From the NCBI RefSeq assembly GCF_001638985.1, contig NW_017265134.1:310001-374000 (forward strand): DNA of 64,000 nucleotides, written 5' to 3'. Shown here piece after piece: positions 1-11,666 of this stretch. The notes below the pieces were generated by a model that was given only the letters and a program-made list of their open reading frames with translations, did not search any database and had not been told where the DNA came from. Position 1 is the stretch's first letter; each line of letters begins with the position of its first letter. This stretch comes from Phycomyces blakesleeanus NRRL 1555(-). Its lineage: Eukaryota; Mucoromycota; Mucoromycetes; Mucorales; Phycomycetaceae. Made by a program: the position numbers and the translations under genes.

Positions 1-1
1 C

Positions 2-2770
2 GATGGTCATAAGCTGTACGTTAGCGATATCAACAATATCAAGGCTGCCTTTGCTCGAGTTTCTGCCCCTGTTGCCCAGAATGCGGGTACTGGACTTGTT
101 AAGATGATGGAAGCAAAAGGTTACCAGGTGCATTATGATGTAAACGGGGACAATTCGCTGGAGAGGGTGTTTTTTACCAATCAGAAGATGATGGAGAGAG
201 CTCGTCGCTTCTCAGAAGTTATGGTGGTAGATGCTACATATTCTACCAATAACTTGACAATGCCGCTGATTTGCGTGGAAGGTATCCACAACCTCGGAGG
301 AGAAACCCTCAAATCGTTTCCCATTGCCTTTGCCTGGGTCTCTAACGAGCAGCAAGGCACATATCTTTGGTTCCTCCAGCAACTCAAGGCACTTGTTTTT
401 GAAGACAAGGCTCTTAGCACAGTTTTTGTGACAGACAAGTGTGCTGCACTTATGAACGCTCTTGATGTTGTGTTTCCGAACAACAGCAAGCTGCTTTGTT
501 ACTGGCACATGCTGAATAGTGTGGAAAAGGCTTTTTCGGGAAAAGTTGGCTCGGTACAAAAAAAGGAAGCGCTGACGGGATATATATCCAATATGATCCA
601 TAGCAAAAGTAAGAAGGAGTTTGACTGGGCGCTGAATAAGTTCAACGCTGTATCTGCTGGTTCCGAAGTAGAAAATGGCAATGTGAAAGCGCCAGTCTCG
701 GCATATTTTCATGACAGGTGGATTACATGCCAAGAGAAGTGGGCAGGTTATCTTACTCAGAAGATAATGCATTTTGGATGCACAACATCTCAAAGAGTGG
801 AAAGTGCCCATCAAGCCTTAAAGAGAGGTATATCTGCGATAGCTTCTCTGGATCTCGCCTTTGAAAATATTTCAAGATATATCGAGAGGCTTGAGAGAGA
901 CTTCCGGAATGTGGAGATCAGGGAATCTACCACGGTTGACCCTCTTGTTGGACGAAAAAAGCTTTTGTCTAGACTGCTCATGAAGGTCTCAAAGCGAGCT
1001 TTACTGGTAATAGACCAAGAGGTTCGACTGAAATGTGAAAGCAGTATTGTTTGTGAATGCATGAACAAGCTCCAGTATTGTCTACCTTGTCGCCATTCTT
1101 TGCCTGCTGGAAGGGATATCTATATTTCTGATATCCCTGAAAGGTGGGTTATTGATCCTCGTAATGTAAAGCCAAGGGACAACACTTGTCGGGAAAACTT
1201 CCAGCTTGAGGAAAGACCAGAGGTGTGGATGGAGGAAGTAATTAAACTCGAGTCACTGTTTCGGTCCTGTGAGGGCAGCCAGCAAGTGGCTAACCTCCAG
1301 AATAAGATCAAGAAGGTCACTTCTGAATTCGAAGGCAAAACTGGGCACCCTTCGATTAACTTTCAAGCCCCAGAAAAAATCAAGTACCCTGGCAGACGGA
1401 AGGGTAGTGCACGTCCAAAGTACCTCCCCAAAGACTTTGGTCGGGCAAACTGGAGAAAGATCAGTGTTTCGTCTGGTCATGTAAGATAAAAAAAATAACA
1501 TAACAAAGTATTAATATGTATCTTGAAATACTAGGCTGGCCTTAAGGCAATGGTTAGACTGAGAGCTAAAATGAGGGAGGGAAAACCTGCAGCTACACAA
1601 AAAAACAAAAAACAAAACAAAAACAAACAAGAGCCTCTCGACCCAGGTAAGATGTGTTCTTATTTTACAATGTAATTGAATCTATGAGAAAGGATTCCCA
1701 TCTTATACTTTCATGTTTTTTTAGTCGATGCTACCAAAAACAAAATAAAACAAATAAAGCAAGAGCCTCTTGACCCTGGTAAGATGTGTTTTTATTTTAC
1801 TTTAATTGAATTTATGTGGAGGAATGTCGTCTTACACGAATACGCTTTTTAGTCGATGCCACCAAAAATAAAACAACAAAAATAAAACAAGAGCCTCTCG
1901 ACCCAGGTAATATGCTTTCTTATTTTACAGTGTAATTGAATCCATAAAGAGAACTATCGTCTTATACTTATATACTTTTTAGTCGATGCCCCCCAAAAAA
2001 ATGGGTTCAAAAGACCCGCCACCGCCCTGGAAGATTACCGGTATGATAATCGCACCTCTGTTGGCAAGAGGGTCAAATTCCAGCCCGGTTTTCCTGTCTC
2101 TCATGAGATAGTCGATGATGTCAAGGGTGGGTTTAGCCCTACTGCTGACGGGTGGTGTGGTTTTCGGGTCCTTGCCCACTTGATCTACAAAGATCAAAAT
2201 AAGTTTTCACTTGTAAAAAGGGATATGCTAGCCGCCCTGCCGAAATACAAAACATTGTACACAAATACCTTTGGCACTGACACAAGCCAACTAGAAAAAA
2301 TCATTCAACATGGCTCTCAACTCGATTATAGCAACACCAGCAACACCAACACCAACTTCATCTCAGTATGTTCAGATGCCAGTATGTGGTTTAACACACC
2401 CGACTGTGCTCAACTAGCTGCGGACACATATACACGACCAGTCTGCGTCTACTCAGACAACCCCAGCACCCCCTCAACAACCTTTCTCCCATTCGCCCTT
2501 CCCAACAACAAAACCAAACAACGACAACCTCTGATTTTTAATCATGTTAACAGTAATCACTGGACAACAGTTGACTTTTCCCGTAATATCTCTAGAAAAT
2601 GGCCAACCGTTCCTGAATTATTTTTTTTAGGTTGTGCCAGAAATAAGATTGATGATAACTTTGATACTTACTGGAATAAGTTCAAAGAATTTAACAAGCA
2701 TGATCGCCGAAATGCCATGCTCTCTCTCCATTCTGATCTAGATCAACCAATTGATCTTACTCCAAAATAA
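2..2770 (+). CDS. MULE-type transposase fused to an OTU cysteine-protease domain (5' end outside window)
   Basis: The reading frame is open from the left edge, so the N-terminus is missing; the in-window part is 828 aa. Exons: <2-1480, 1535-1646, 1725-1778, 1853-1906, 1983-2770, all GT..AG and in phase. Exon 1 carries a MULE DDE transposase core: VVDATY (Asp codon at 230), VFVTDKC (Asp at 434), the CYWH motif typical of the superfamily, and QRVESAH with a candidate third acidic residue (Glu at 800). A SWIM zinc finger CxC..CxH follows at about 1052-1096. Exons 2-4 encode basic repeats ending QEPLDP. Exon 5 has an OTU-like centre, DGWCGFRVL (Cys codon 2156-2158) and NHW (His 2558-2560). The family role is DNA transposition; the OTU part suggests deubiquitinase-like activity, which is inferred. 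Whether this copy is mobile or domesticated cannot be told here; I saw no terminal inverted repeats. Confidence 0.85.
1647..1982 (+). repeat. Tandemly duplicated exon+intron units (about 130 bp) inside the MULE-OTU gene
   Basis: Three introns (1647-1724, 1779-1852, 1907-1982) are near copies of each other. They begin GTAAGATG or GTAATATG, share TTATTTTAC and GTAATTGAAT blocks, and end TTTTTAG|TCGATGC. They separate two 54-nt exons (1725-1778, 1853-1906) and the start of the OTU exon. Each 54-nt exon has phase 1 at both ends, so gain or loss of a unit keeps the frame. The peptides are VDATKNKIKQIKQEPLDP and VDATKNKTTKIKQEPLDP; exon 2 ends with a related KQEPLDP. Confidence 0.9.
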
Positions 2771-5044
2771 TTTCTTTTCGATATTCTTTTCTATTTTATT
2801 ACTCTTTTAATTATACTTTATTACTTATATTTTATTAGCTAGATCTTTTCTTATTTATTTACTCATTTGCTTTTATATTTTATTAGCTAGACAATTTTTT
2901 TTAAATCTTTATAAATCTTATCAATTTGTTTCTTTGCATCAACATAAGCTATCTATCACTTGTGGGTTAAATGACTCTCCGCTCTGTTTTTTCCTAGAGA
3001 TCATTCGTGGGAAGTACTTTACCCTTCGAGTTACACTTATAACCAGCGAATTAAAAATCATAAATATCGGATGGTGTTACACAGATCGAGCCAAACTATC
3101 TTCGAATATGTTATATTATGCATTTGCATCTATTTATTTCATCAATTCAAGACTTGGCTCTCTATAACTTTGGATCCAAGTAGTGTATAGATATATGTAT
3201 GTGTTCTAGGATTTTTAGTTGAATTGAAAGGGTCGATCATGAGAAAACTAACGTAATATCTCAAAAATTTGCTTTTTTTCAATAAAATAAAATATTGTAT
3301 TTGCTTGTAGAATCACTTTTTTCTCATTTGTTTTTTATGAAACTTTTACTGGATTTATATGTTATCTGAATATATGTAATTAAAAACTTTTTTTGGTCTT
3401 ATATGAATATTTTTCATTTTTTGTATTTTTGATAAAATATCTCATGTACATGTTGCAAGGAAATGATAGAAAGAGTTTTTACAGAAGAAATAAAAATAAA
3501 AAATAAAAAGTAAAAACATGAATTTTGTAAAAATATATTAGCTTTACTGCTATGCAAACTTTCTTAGGCATAAAAGGCTTCATTACCTTCATATCTATTA
3601 CGAAAGTTTTTGAAAAAAATGCAAATTATATGGATTATAATCTTTTCCACTTAAATCACATAAAATGAAAATATATGATTTATGTCTCAAGTTAAATCGT
3701 GAAAAAATGACTCATCAGCAACAGCAGGTATATTATTTGTTGACGGGAACCAAATAGATCTTGTGTTTTTACAGAAATAGGTGTGGTCACAATTTTTATT
3801 TATTTATTTTATATTGTGCGTTTATTGCATGAGAACTACAATAAAAAAGACATTGCATTGAATATGAACTCTTTAAAATGTAAAGTAAAATTCTAGAAAC
3901 CTCTATAATTATACTTATAGAAGCTTTACTTTCAATAAGTAAAATATTGCATCAACAGTTTTCTTGAACACAATTATTCTATCGCCACATTTAGGACACG
4001 ACGTTATGCCTCTCGAGCACGATGTTTCTTACACAGACACGTTTGGGACACGACATTTTGCCTCTCGAGCACGACGTTTCTTACACAGTCACGTTTGGGA
4101 CACGACGTTTTGCCTCTCGGGCATGACGTTTACAAATTGTATATTTTGTATATACTGCATAAAAAAAATAGAAATTTTAATATGGTTACTACTTAAGTAC
4201 ACCTAGAAATTCCGTTATATTAAATGAAGATGTACTTTATTCATGAATTAAATTATTTATATTTTGATAGATTGATTTTACTCATATAAACTACTTTGGG
4301 TGGTTAGGGACCAGATAAAATTGCTGGATGCCGGACAACAAGTCACTTTTTATGAGGCCGGTAAATGGTGAAAGGCGGAGATTCAATAAACGTAGTGCTC
4401 CAGAGAAACGTCGTGCCCGAGAGGAAAAGTGTCTGGCCCGAATAATTAGCGATCCTTGAACAAAAAGTGCACAGACCACTTCAGAGTAGCCTACAAATCG
4501 CCTTTAGAAACCTATACTCCACCTTTAGAGTTATTGCTACACCGATAAAGACCAAACCTTTCATTAGTTGATTAGTTGATTATTTCTTCAATTCTTTACT
4601 TTAATTTTCAGAATATTTTTTCGTGATTTATTGATTTACTCTTAGTAACTGCTACAGCTGTTCTAGAACAGTTACGCAGTCTCAGTAAGTAGAATATACA
4701 CTTATATCACGTTTTCTCTGACGTGGACATCTAAGACTGACAAAAAGCGCAGTCCTAAACTTTAATCGCAGATGAAAAATTTTTCTGTTACTTATAGACC
4801 TCCTCCAACGCGCGTCGTTTGTTTTCTCCTTGAGCAACAACAGTCCCGGTTTCATAGTGAGGCGTCTCTTGCGACCGTTGCAGGGAGATTCTTCCATGCT
4901 ACAAGCATCGGAAAGTGAAAGTTGTTACTCGCCAGCTCAGTTAATTCTGAGAAGTCGTGGGGCATGGTCTCTTTTCATTTTTGGAAGGACTACTGTGTAC
5001 ATCGCATCGCCAATGTGGAATCATGATGCTGGGGGGAGGGAGGT
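2771..5044. other. AT-rich intergenic stretch with no gene recognised
   Basis: No convincing coding frame follows the MULE-OTU stop. The stretch holds the 52-bp tandem repeat at 3994-4131, its inverted partner near 4403-4433, and a perfect 14-bp palindrome CTGTTCTAGAACAG near 4652-4665. Short open frames here lack recognisable domains. Confidence 0.6.
3994..4131. repeat. 52-bp tandem repeat, about 2.65 copies
   Basis: Units start at 3994, 4046 and 4098. Each begins GGACACGACRTT, contains GCCTCTCGRGCAYGA, and ends CACGTTTG. Divergence between copies is low. A reverse-complement copy of the GCCTCTCG-GCACGACGTTTCT part is present at about 4403-4433, about 270 bp away, giving an inverted arrangement. 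No coding role is evident. Confidence 0.85.
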
Positions 5045-5362
5045 CTAACCTGTGGTGAGATGTGCTGGCTCTTCACTGCTAACCTGACTGAACTCTTTAA
5101 CGGCTGACGGTGAAGCTACTGGTAGTCGAATGAGCTGGACCTTATCACCTAGTGGTAAGTTCTCTGGCGAGTTCGCACCCACATTACTCGGTGACGAGAT
5201 GTGGGGCTGGATGAACGGGTGCTTTCCGTTGGTTTGCCACCATTCCAGCACCTCCTTCGCTACCAAGTCAGGTTTACGTCCTGAAGGAGATTGAGCCGCG
5301 TAATGCGGGGACAAAGAACTTGGTGTTATGCTTTTTATTCTTTTATATGAGTAAAAGAACAT
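5045..5362 (-). CDS. Orphan ORF, possible gene or transposon fragment
   Basis: This is an open frame of about 105 codons on the minus strand. Its composition is less AT-rich than the surroundings, with a Pro/Ser-rich C-terminal half and an amphipathic stretch reading AKEVLEWWQTNG. No domain is recognised. The frame could continue leftward through a GTTAGA donor at its end, but I found no supporting downstream exon with recognisable content. It may be a relic of a mobile element, given the neighbouring MULE gene and repeats. Confidence 0.25.
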   Translation of the reverse strand: MFFYSYKRIKSITPSSLSPHYAAQSPSGRKPDLVAKEVLEWWQTNGKHPFIQPHISSPSNVGANSPENLPLGDKVQLIRLPVASPSAVKEFSQVSSEEPAHLTTG

Positions 5363-6364
5363 TAAGTGAAATTAAATCAAATAGAATAGTCTCTTTATGT
5401 ATATCTTTAAATGAATAAAGAATATTTTTCTTAGCTATTGTCAACTTTAATAAAAAAAAACACGCTTTTAAACTTTTTTTTTTACTTGATTGAAGTCAAT
5501 GTTGTAATTAGGAGGGCTCATTTATAAGAAGAAATTAATTAGTCAAATAAATCTGAAAAGAAATAAAATAATGTTTGTATATTTTGACGCGGCATCGTCA
5601 ATCGTCTTTAACTACAGATGCTGTTTTTGTCTATAAAGTATATAAATTGCAGAATAATGTTTGATGATGCCGATTCCGTGAATTGTATAGTATTGAATTT
5701 GGCTAATGCGGATGGACATTACAAATAGCATGCATTGGAAAAAGAAAGATAAAACACGCACATATATAAAAACCACATTCCATATTAAGCATAATATCTT
5801 TCTCTTTCTCTTTAAACTTCCTGGTGTAATACTCTATCTTGATAGAGAAGAGCCCAACTTGTTCTTATTCAGAATATTGTATATCTAGCATTGGCCTTAT
5901 CTCCTTTTTTAGTTCTTTTTATGTCTAGTCTACTTTTCAGAAATACAACATCATTTGTCAAAATATACTCGTCCTAAGCTGCTATTTACAGAAATGCCAA
6001 ATAGAATAATAATTGCATAAACTTCTTCAAATCCAGGTAAAGTATATATATAAAATATTAATTTATTCTGTTAAAAATCTTATCAAACGGAACGGGACAA
6101 GATGACTCAAATCCACCCGATTGTACTGAGTCTGATCTTGTACTGATAGGTATATAATATATAAAAGGATAATTCTTTACATGTATTATTATTAAATATA
6201 TGTATATAAACAATTAACGGCCTCTGGATAAACACATTCCGTTTTCAAAGGGTCGACAAGGCATTTATATTAATTAAAATAATGACAAGAGGTAAGACCT
6301 TTCAAATTATATATATATATGAGTGTGAGTGCTTTTTAATGTTTATTATATCTATTTGAGTCAA
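5363..6364. other. AT-rich intergenic region, nothing recognised
   Basis: About 1 kb of AT-rich sequence between the orphan ORF and the 3' end of the DTWD1-like gene. It holds poly-A/T tracts and AT dinucleotide runs and no supported gene. Confidence 0.6.
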
Positions 6365-7591
6365 TCATTTTGGTTCGCTTGCTTCCTTTTCATTTGATTC
6401 GTATTGAATATAATCGCGTTTGTGTCGATGGGTGAATTTCTTTTGAGTCTTTTCTTTGTAATAGTCCTGGATGAGTTCATAGAAGAATCGATAATAGAAC
6501 ATCAGGTTGTCATAGCGACCATCGTATCCATCCGGTGTCTCATAAGTCTCTGCAAATTCACGGTAGAGATAATAGATGGCTTCAATGGTGGCCAGGTAAT
6601 TTTCGCTCAATTGCTGGTAGCGCCAAAAGTATGTCTGGCGAGGTTCGATAGTAACCTTTTGCATGAGGCCTAGCTGAGGAGTTTCGCGTACCATGCGTTT
6701 TGCTTGACGCCAGGTACCGTCAATGACTATAATACGATCAAATGATTCGCGTGGAATTTGATCCAGTGTTTTTGCATCCTTGATAATAATGATGATTATT
6801 AGCATTTTTTTTTAAAAAAAAGAGAGGGAAATGAATATGTACATATGTACATATGTATAAAAGTGATTTTTTATAGCAACAAAGAGCAAATGGGAACAAT
6901 TGAAACTTACTGGTCCTGGAAAAAGCATAAGAACTCGTTCAGGATTTTCATACGTTGGTATTTCTTGCCAGTTATAAATCGCTACATCGTTCTCTGCGAG
7001 TACTCTGGCATGAATAGCAGTTGATTTTCCATCAAGTTCTTGTTCGTGCTTAATTCTATAAAACAACAATATATATATATATATATAAGTACATTTGTAA
7101 TTTATAATTTATAATTTACAAATGTTTATAATCAACAAATCCTCTGTAACTTACACATCTAATGGCACCGGGAGAGTGATTGATGGTACCTGAGAGCGAT
7201 CCATTCCAATGACAGTAAAGCATCGGTAACAAAAGTACTTTAACATTCTTGAGCAGGTTGGACATTTCTGTCGGTCCGAGGTAGCATAAAGAATGGTATC
7301 ATCGCTTGTCTTGAGATCAGCAAATGGGGACGTCTTCTTGCAAGGTTGTTCAGAATTGGAATCTTTATTTGTTTATATATATATATATATATATATTTGT
7401 TTTATTTAAATAATTATTTAATTGACATATATTCTTATTTATTTTTTGAAAAAAAAAATGTATACTTTATAATGTAAAAGAAGTGAAAAGGAAGATGTAT
7501 ACATATTCTTTGCTTATTTAATTTAATTCAATTTAATTTAATTTAATTTTTATTTTTATTTTTATTGTTCACCTGTAGAAATATTAGCCAT
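6365..7591 (-). CDS. DTW-domain tRNA-uridine aminocarboxypropyltransferase (DTWD1-like)
   Basis: Four exons: 7573-7591, 7155-7362, 6911-7055, 6365-6778; 261 aa. The first exon encodes only six residues plus one base and is placed by a clean GTGAAC donor. The N-terminal region has a cysteine cluster, CPTCSRMLKYFCYRC, as in the DTW family. The signature DGTWRQAK is in exon 4, preceded by IIVID, and LFPGP lies just before the last intron. DTWD1 proteins form acp3U in the tRNA D-loop using S-adenosylmethionine; that activity is inferred from family membership. Length is a little below human DTWD1. The C-terminus is Lys/Arg-rich. It is co-oriented with the TMEM14-like gene upstream, but the 330-bp gap gives no sign of coupling. 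Confidence 0.88.
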
Positions 7592-7925
7592 GGTCTATTA
7601 TCAAAGCAATCAGCATAAAAGAGTATAGATATATTTTATTAATTAAATTCTAAAAAAAAAAGATAGAATTTGGATTGGGTTGAATTTTTGATTTGTCCTG
7701 AAAGCTTTGGATGGGACTGTAACCGTCACGTAAGAGGCTTTTGCAAAGTCACTTTCTTTAATAAATGAAAGATATATCATATCGTATCACATAAAATATA
7801 ATAATAATAATAATAAGAATAGGAAGAATTGATAAAGAAGTATATTTATATAGATGTGTAGTTTATTATTTCGATTACAATATATATATATATATATATA
7901 TATTAACAAAAAAAAAGTGTGTATA

Positions 7926-8345
7926 TTAGTTGTAATCAATTACTTTCTTAACATAATAAGCACCGGCAGCGATAGAAATGACAGAAAGAGCGACAGGGAC
8001 GGGCTTCTTGAACTGGGTCTTGATTGCGCGGGGAATCATGCCACCGGCTAACAGGGTAGAGGCAACAACAGCAGTCTCGTGTCCGTAGTCCTTGTTCTCC
8101 TTGATCAGATAACCGGCTACACCATAAAGAGAGCCAATGCCAACACCGGCAATAAGAGAAGGAAAGGAGCGAGTGCGAGCAAATCCAGCAATGCCACTTG
8201 AATTATTTTGTTTATTTTGTCATAAGAAGAAGAATAATAGTTAAAGTTGATGACTGTTGCCATTAAACCGTTAAAGGACATAGGTGTATATGTATTACCC
8301 TGTGGCTGACAAGGCTGCCATTGTGAATGCGGTGTGGGAAGACAT
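7926..8345 (-). CDS. TMEM14 / UPF0136 family small membrane protein
   Basis: Two exons, 8299-8345 and 7926-8196, encode 105 aa, the usual size for TMEM14 proteins. After a short N-terminus the Gly-rich family pattern follows: a first helix near GGIAGFARTRS, then PSLIAGVGIGSLYGVAGYLI, a helix through VVASTLLAGGMIP, and a last helix PVALSVISIAAGAYYV. In animals TMEM14 proteins are in the mitochondrial inner membrane and TMEM14C supports porphyrin transport; a mitochondrial location here is inference. The start at 8345 lies 659 bp from the divergent TMEM135-like start. Confidence 0.88.
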
Positions 8346-9004
8346 TATTAGTGGTAAGTGTGTTGGTATTAAGCAGGTACAAATGGGAATGAAAGAGAAA
8401 GAAAGAGAGTGAAGGACTTGAAAAGGGCGCGTTTTGACTATATAGATTTTTTTTAAGCTTTAATCATCCTTATTATTAATATAAATATTTTATAGTGTTA
8501 AAATTTATCCGAGAGATTGTGAATAAAATCAAAATCCAAAGAAGAAAAGCAAGTACTCCGCCAGCAGTAATGCCGCTCTCTCTTTCTCTCCAAGAGAATA
8601 TATTATATATAAAAGAAAGTCTTTAAATACAATAAATACGTACAAAGTAATTTGTTAATTTACATAAAATATTCTATTAAAGAACTGAATAAAAAGATAA
8701 AAGAGGTATTAGATATATCTTTACCCCCAAAAGGTCTGTGCCACATAAGAATTAGCTGGGTAGACTGGAAGAATATGGGACGAAATTATATATATATATC
8801 CTTGTTTTTCTTACTTTTGCTTTTACTAGAATTTTTGCCTGTGTTTTTGTTCTATTGGGAATCATCTCCGCTTTGTTTTATTTATTTATTTATTTATTTT
8901 ACATTTCATCCTCTTCTTCTGCTTCTGCTTCTTCTTCTTCTTCTTCCTTTTTTTTCTTTTGCTTATTTAAACTAAATTACCTACTATACTTATCATATAA
9001 TACC
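8346..9004. promoter_or_regulatory. Divergent intergenic region between TMEM14-like and TMEM135-like genes
   Basis: 659 bp separate the two starts. It contains (CTT)n/(CT)n tracts at about 8576-8592 and 8911-8950 and A/T-rich runs. An open frame on the plus strand here is low-complexity and reads into the TMEM135-like start at 9005; I take it as non-coding 5' sequence. Confidence 0.5.
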
Positions 9005-11045
9005 ATGGACATTCCACCTCTTCCAGTAGCCTACTATGAAAACTTTCTGGAGAGTATTGCTCAGATAGTATCCAAGCTATTGGCTGACAAAGAAGCCGAA
9101 GCAATGCTTAAATCCCTCCAGTCACTTGAAGAAAACGTTCGACGGTTGAGTAGGTAATATATTAAGACATTCACATTATCAAAATATTAATAAACTTTTA
9201 TTTATTTCTTAGCAAGAGTCTTAGTAAACTTGGAATCGAATTCACAACGTTGGATAATTCCAGATCAGAAAAAATGTTGGGTACAAAGTTATGCAAACAC
9301 AAGGGCTCAACATGCACCCAGAACAGTTTTCGGGCGTTCACCAAAGCTTTTGGGGTTGCCTTTATTGTAAAATATCTTGTTGGTCTTTCCCAAGCCATCT
9401 TGTCTGGAGACCTTTTGAGACGGTTAGTCCAACCAATCAATCAATGCGTATATCTTTATTTATTAGCTATCAAGCAGATAGATTGTGGTTTACCTAACAA
9501 AATTTTCGAATAAAACTATATGATTCTATAGACCGAATCTATTAAAACGTCTGGCTGGATGGTAAGAAACCCATAAGAGTTTATGTATACAAGATATTAA
9601 GCTATTTTATTCAGGGATACCTTGTCATTTGCTCTATTTCTTGGAACATTTCTGAGTTCTTACAAGGCAGTGCTGTGTGGGATGCGTCGATTAAACAAAG
9701 CCGATCCAAGTTCTCCGTTGTCGTCGGAAAGACTGAATGGATTTGTGGCTGGCACAGTGGCTGGACTGGCGCTAGCTCTAGATAGAAATCCTCACCGTCG
9801 CCAATCGATTATGTTGCTAATCAGTGCACGGACCCTCCAGGTGGTATCGTGTTGGTTAATGAAGCAGTGGGATCTGCGCCGGCACAAGCAGGACCATGAT
9901 GGCCGGGTCAAGCTCAAGGAACTGTTGGACAGCCAAGGGTTTGCGGTTGGTCAGAGCCGGCAATTGATCGTCGAAGACAAGACTGATTGGCAGGACAATC
10001 TGGCCAGCTTTGCTCGGCGTTGGGCGGGGGTTGGATTGATGATGGCAGCCAGTGCTCAGCTTACATACAGCTTTGTGGTCGAGCCTCATACCTTGCCAAA
10101 CTCGTTTATTGAGCTGGCTCTGGTGCACTCTGGGTCACGTGGCGAGCTTGGGGTTATGGCTGGACCGTTCAATAAGGCCGGAGCACAGATGATCAGGCGG
10201 CTGGCTGGTGAAGACACGTCGTTGCCGGCCGGAGTGACCAGCCATAAGTTTATTATGGAGAATGTCAGTCCGAACATTGCGCCTGTGTTGCCTCGCCTGG
10301 CGCACCATGCCAGCATTGGGTGTGCACTTCAGCATCCCTTGAATGACAGCTGTCTGCGGAGTAAATTGAGTTTGTTCCTCAAGGAGTTTCCACGGGCCTT
10401 TTGGTTGTTTGTACCCTTGAATCTTGTAAGTGAAAGAGACTGAATGTTGGTATATAATTGATTACTCTTTTGTTTTTGTTTAGGTTGTAGTATTGGTTTC
10501 TCGGTTTGGACTGCTATCAAAAGAGTATGCTTAGATACATATTATATATATATATATATATATATTGAATTTTAATTTAATAATTTTAATAGACCACTTA
10601 ATGTGTTAAAGAGATTGGTAAAGACATCGCTTCGATCGGCTCTGTTTCTATCGCTCTATATGAGTGTGGCATTTGGAGTGCCTTGTGGACTTCGCCGGCT
10701 GTTCAGGACAGAGGGACGGTGGATTTATGCAGTGAGCGGACTTGCGGCCGGAAGTATGTCTGTTGTTGAAGCCAAGGGACGACAGCTAGGTAAGAAAGGA
10801 TATGTTTAGTAGATGTGTATCTGATAGATTGGGCTGTAGAATTGGGACTGTATTTCCTTCCAAGAGCTATGGAGGCTTTGTGGCAGATGATGGCCAAACG
10901 TGGGTATGTAACCCGGGTTCCATATGGGGAGGTTGTGCTGTTTATGGGATCAGTGGGAACTCTTATGACGCTATATCAGACCGACAAGAGCTCTGTTGGA
11001 TCAACGTACCTTGGGACAATGTTTCGATTCTTTGGAGAAAACTAG
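9005..11045 (+). CDS. TMEM135-like integral membrane protein
   Basis: Seven exons: 9005-9153, 9213-9422, 9532-9561, 9615-10425, 10484-10524, 10593-10789, 10840-11045; 547 aa. Exon 3 is only 30 nt and exon 5 is 41 nt. The N-terminal half has the Cys-containing block CKHKGSTCTQNSFRAF typical of the TMEM135 N-terminal domain, followed by hydrophobic segments. The C-terminal half repeats the architecture (RSALFLSLYMSVAFGVPCG, then GRWIYAVSGLAAGS), as in Tim17-related TMEM135 proteins. Animal TMEM135 is linked to peroxisomes and mitochondrial fission; the fungal role is not established. I chose ATG 9005 because MDIPPLPVAYYENF begins non-repetitive sequence, whereas the upstream frame is Ser/Leu low complexity. 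Confidence 0.85.
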
Positions 11046-11379
11046 AATTAAATTAAATTAAATTAAATTAAATTTTTTTTTCTATTATTCTTATTATTAA
11101 TAATAATAATATTATTATTATATAAATAAATAAGAATAAAATATATTTTATTATATAAATATTATATATATAAATAAAATAAAATAAAATAAAAGATAAT
11201 AAAATAAAAGAAAAAAAGGAAAAAACTCAAGGTTCCACTGAAATATATATATATATATATTTTAAATAATAAATAATAATAATGTACAGTAATTAGCCAA
11301 TCATAAAACAAATTTTAATAAATAGATAAATAAATAAAATAAAATAAATAAATAATAAAGAATAAAAATAATACTAAAA

Positions 11380-11423
<44 letters not shown>

Positions 11424-11666
11424 TATATTTATATATTTATATTTATATATATTTTTATTTTATTTTATTTTTATATATAAAAAATATATATATTTTATTT
11501 ATTTTATTTTATTTTATTTTATTTTGTTTTTCTTTTCTTTTCTTTTCTTTTCTTTCTTGTTGTTATTTTTTTTATAAAGAAGAAGCAGAGGAAGCAGAAA
11601 ATTCCTTTATTTATATAATAAAATAAAATAAAATAAAGTAAAGTAAAAACAAGAATAGTGCCTGCA
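11046..11666. repeat. About 600 bp of almost pure A/T low-complexity sequence
   Basis: Between the TMEM135-like stop and the AT-hook start the sequence is a mosaic of (TAAAT)n, (ATA)n, (AATA)n, (TA)n and (TTTTA)n tracts with very few G or C bases until (TTTTC)n at about 11525. It contains no coding frame and must include the promoter of the AT-hook gene. Confidence 0.85.

Noticed and set aside
8652..9004. Extended N-terminus for the TMEM135-like protein from upstream starts
   Set aside because: The extra sequence is Leu/Ser/Phe low complexity from (CTT)n and (TTTA)n; ATG 9005 gives a normal start.
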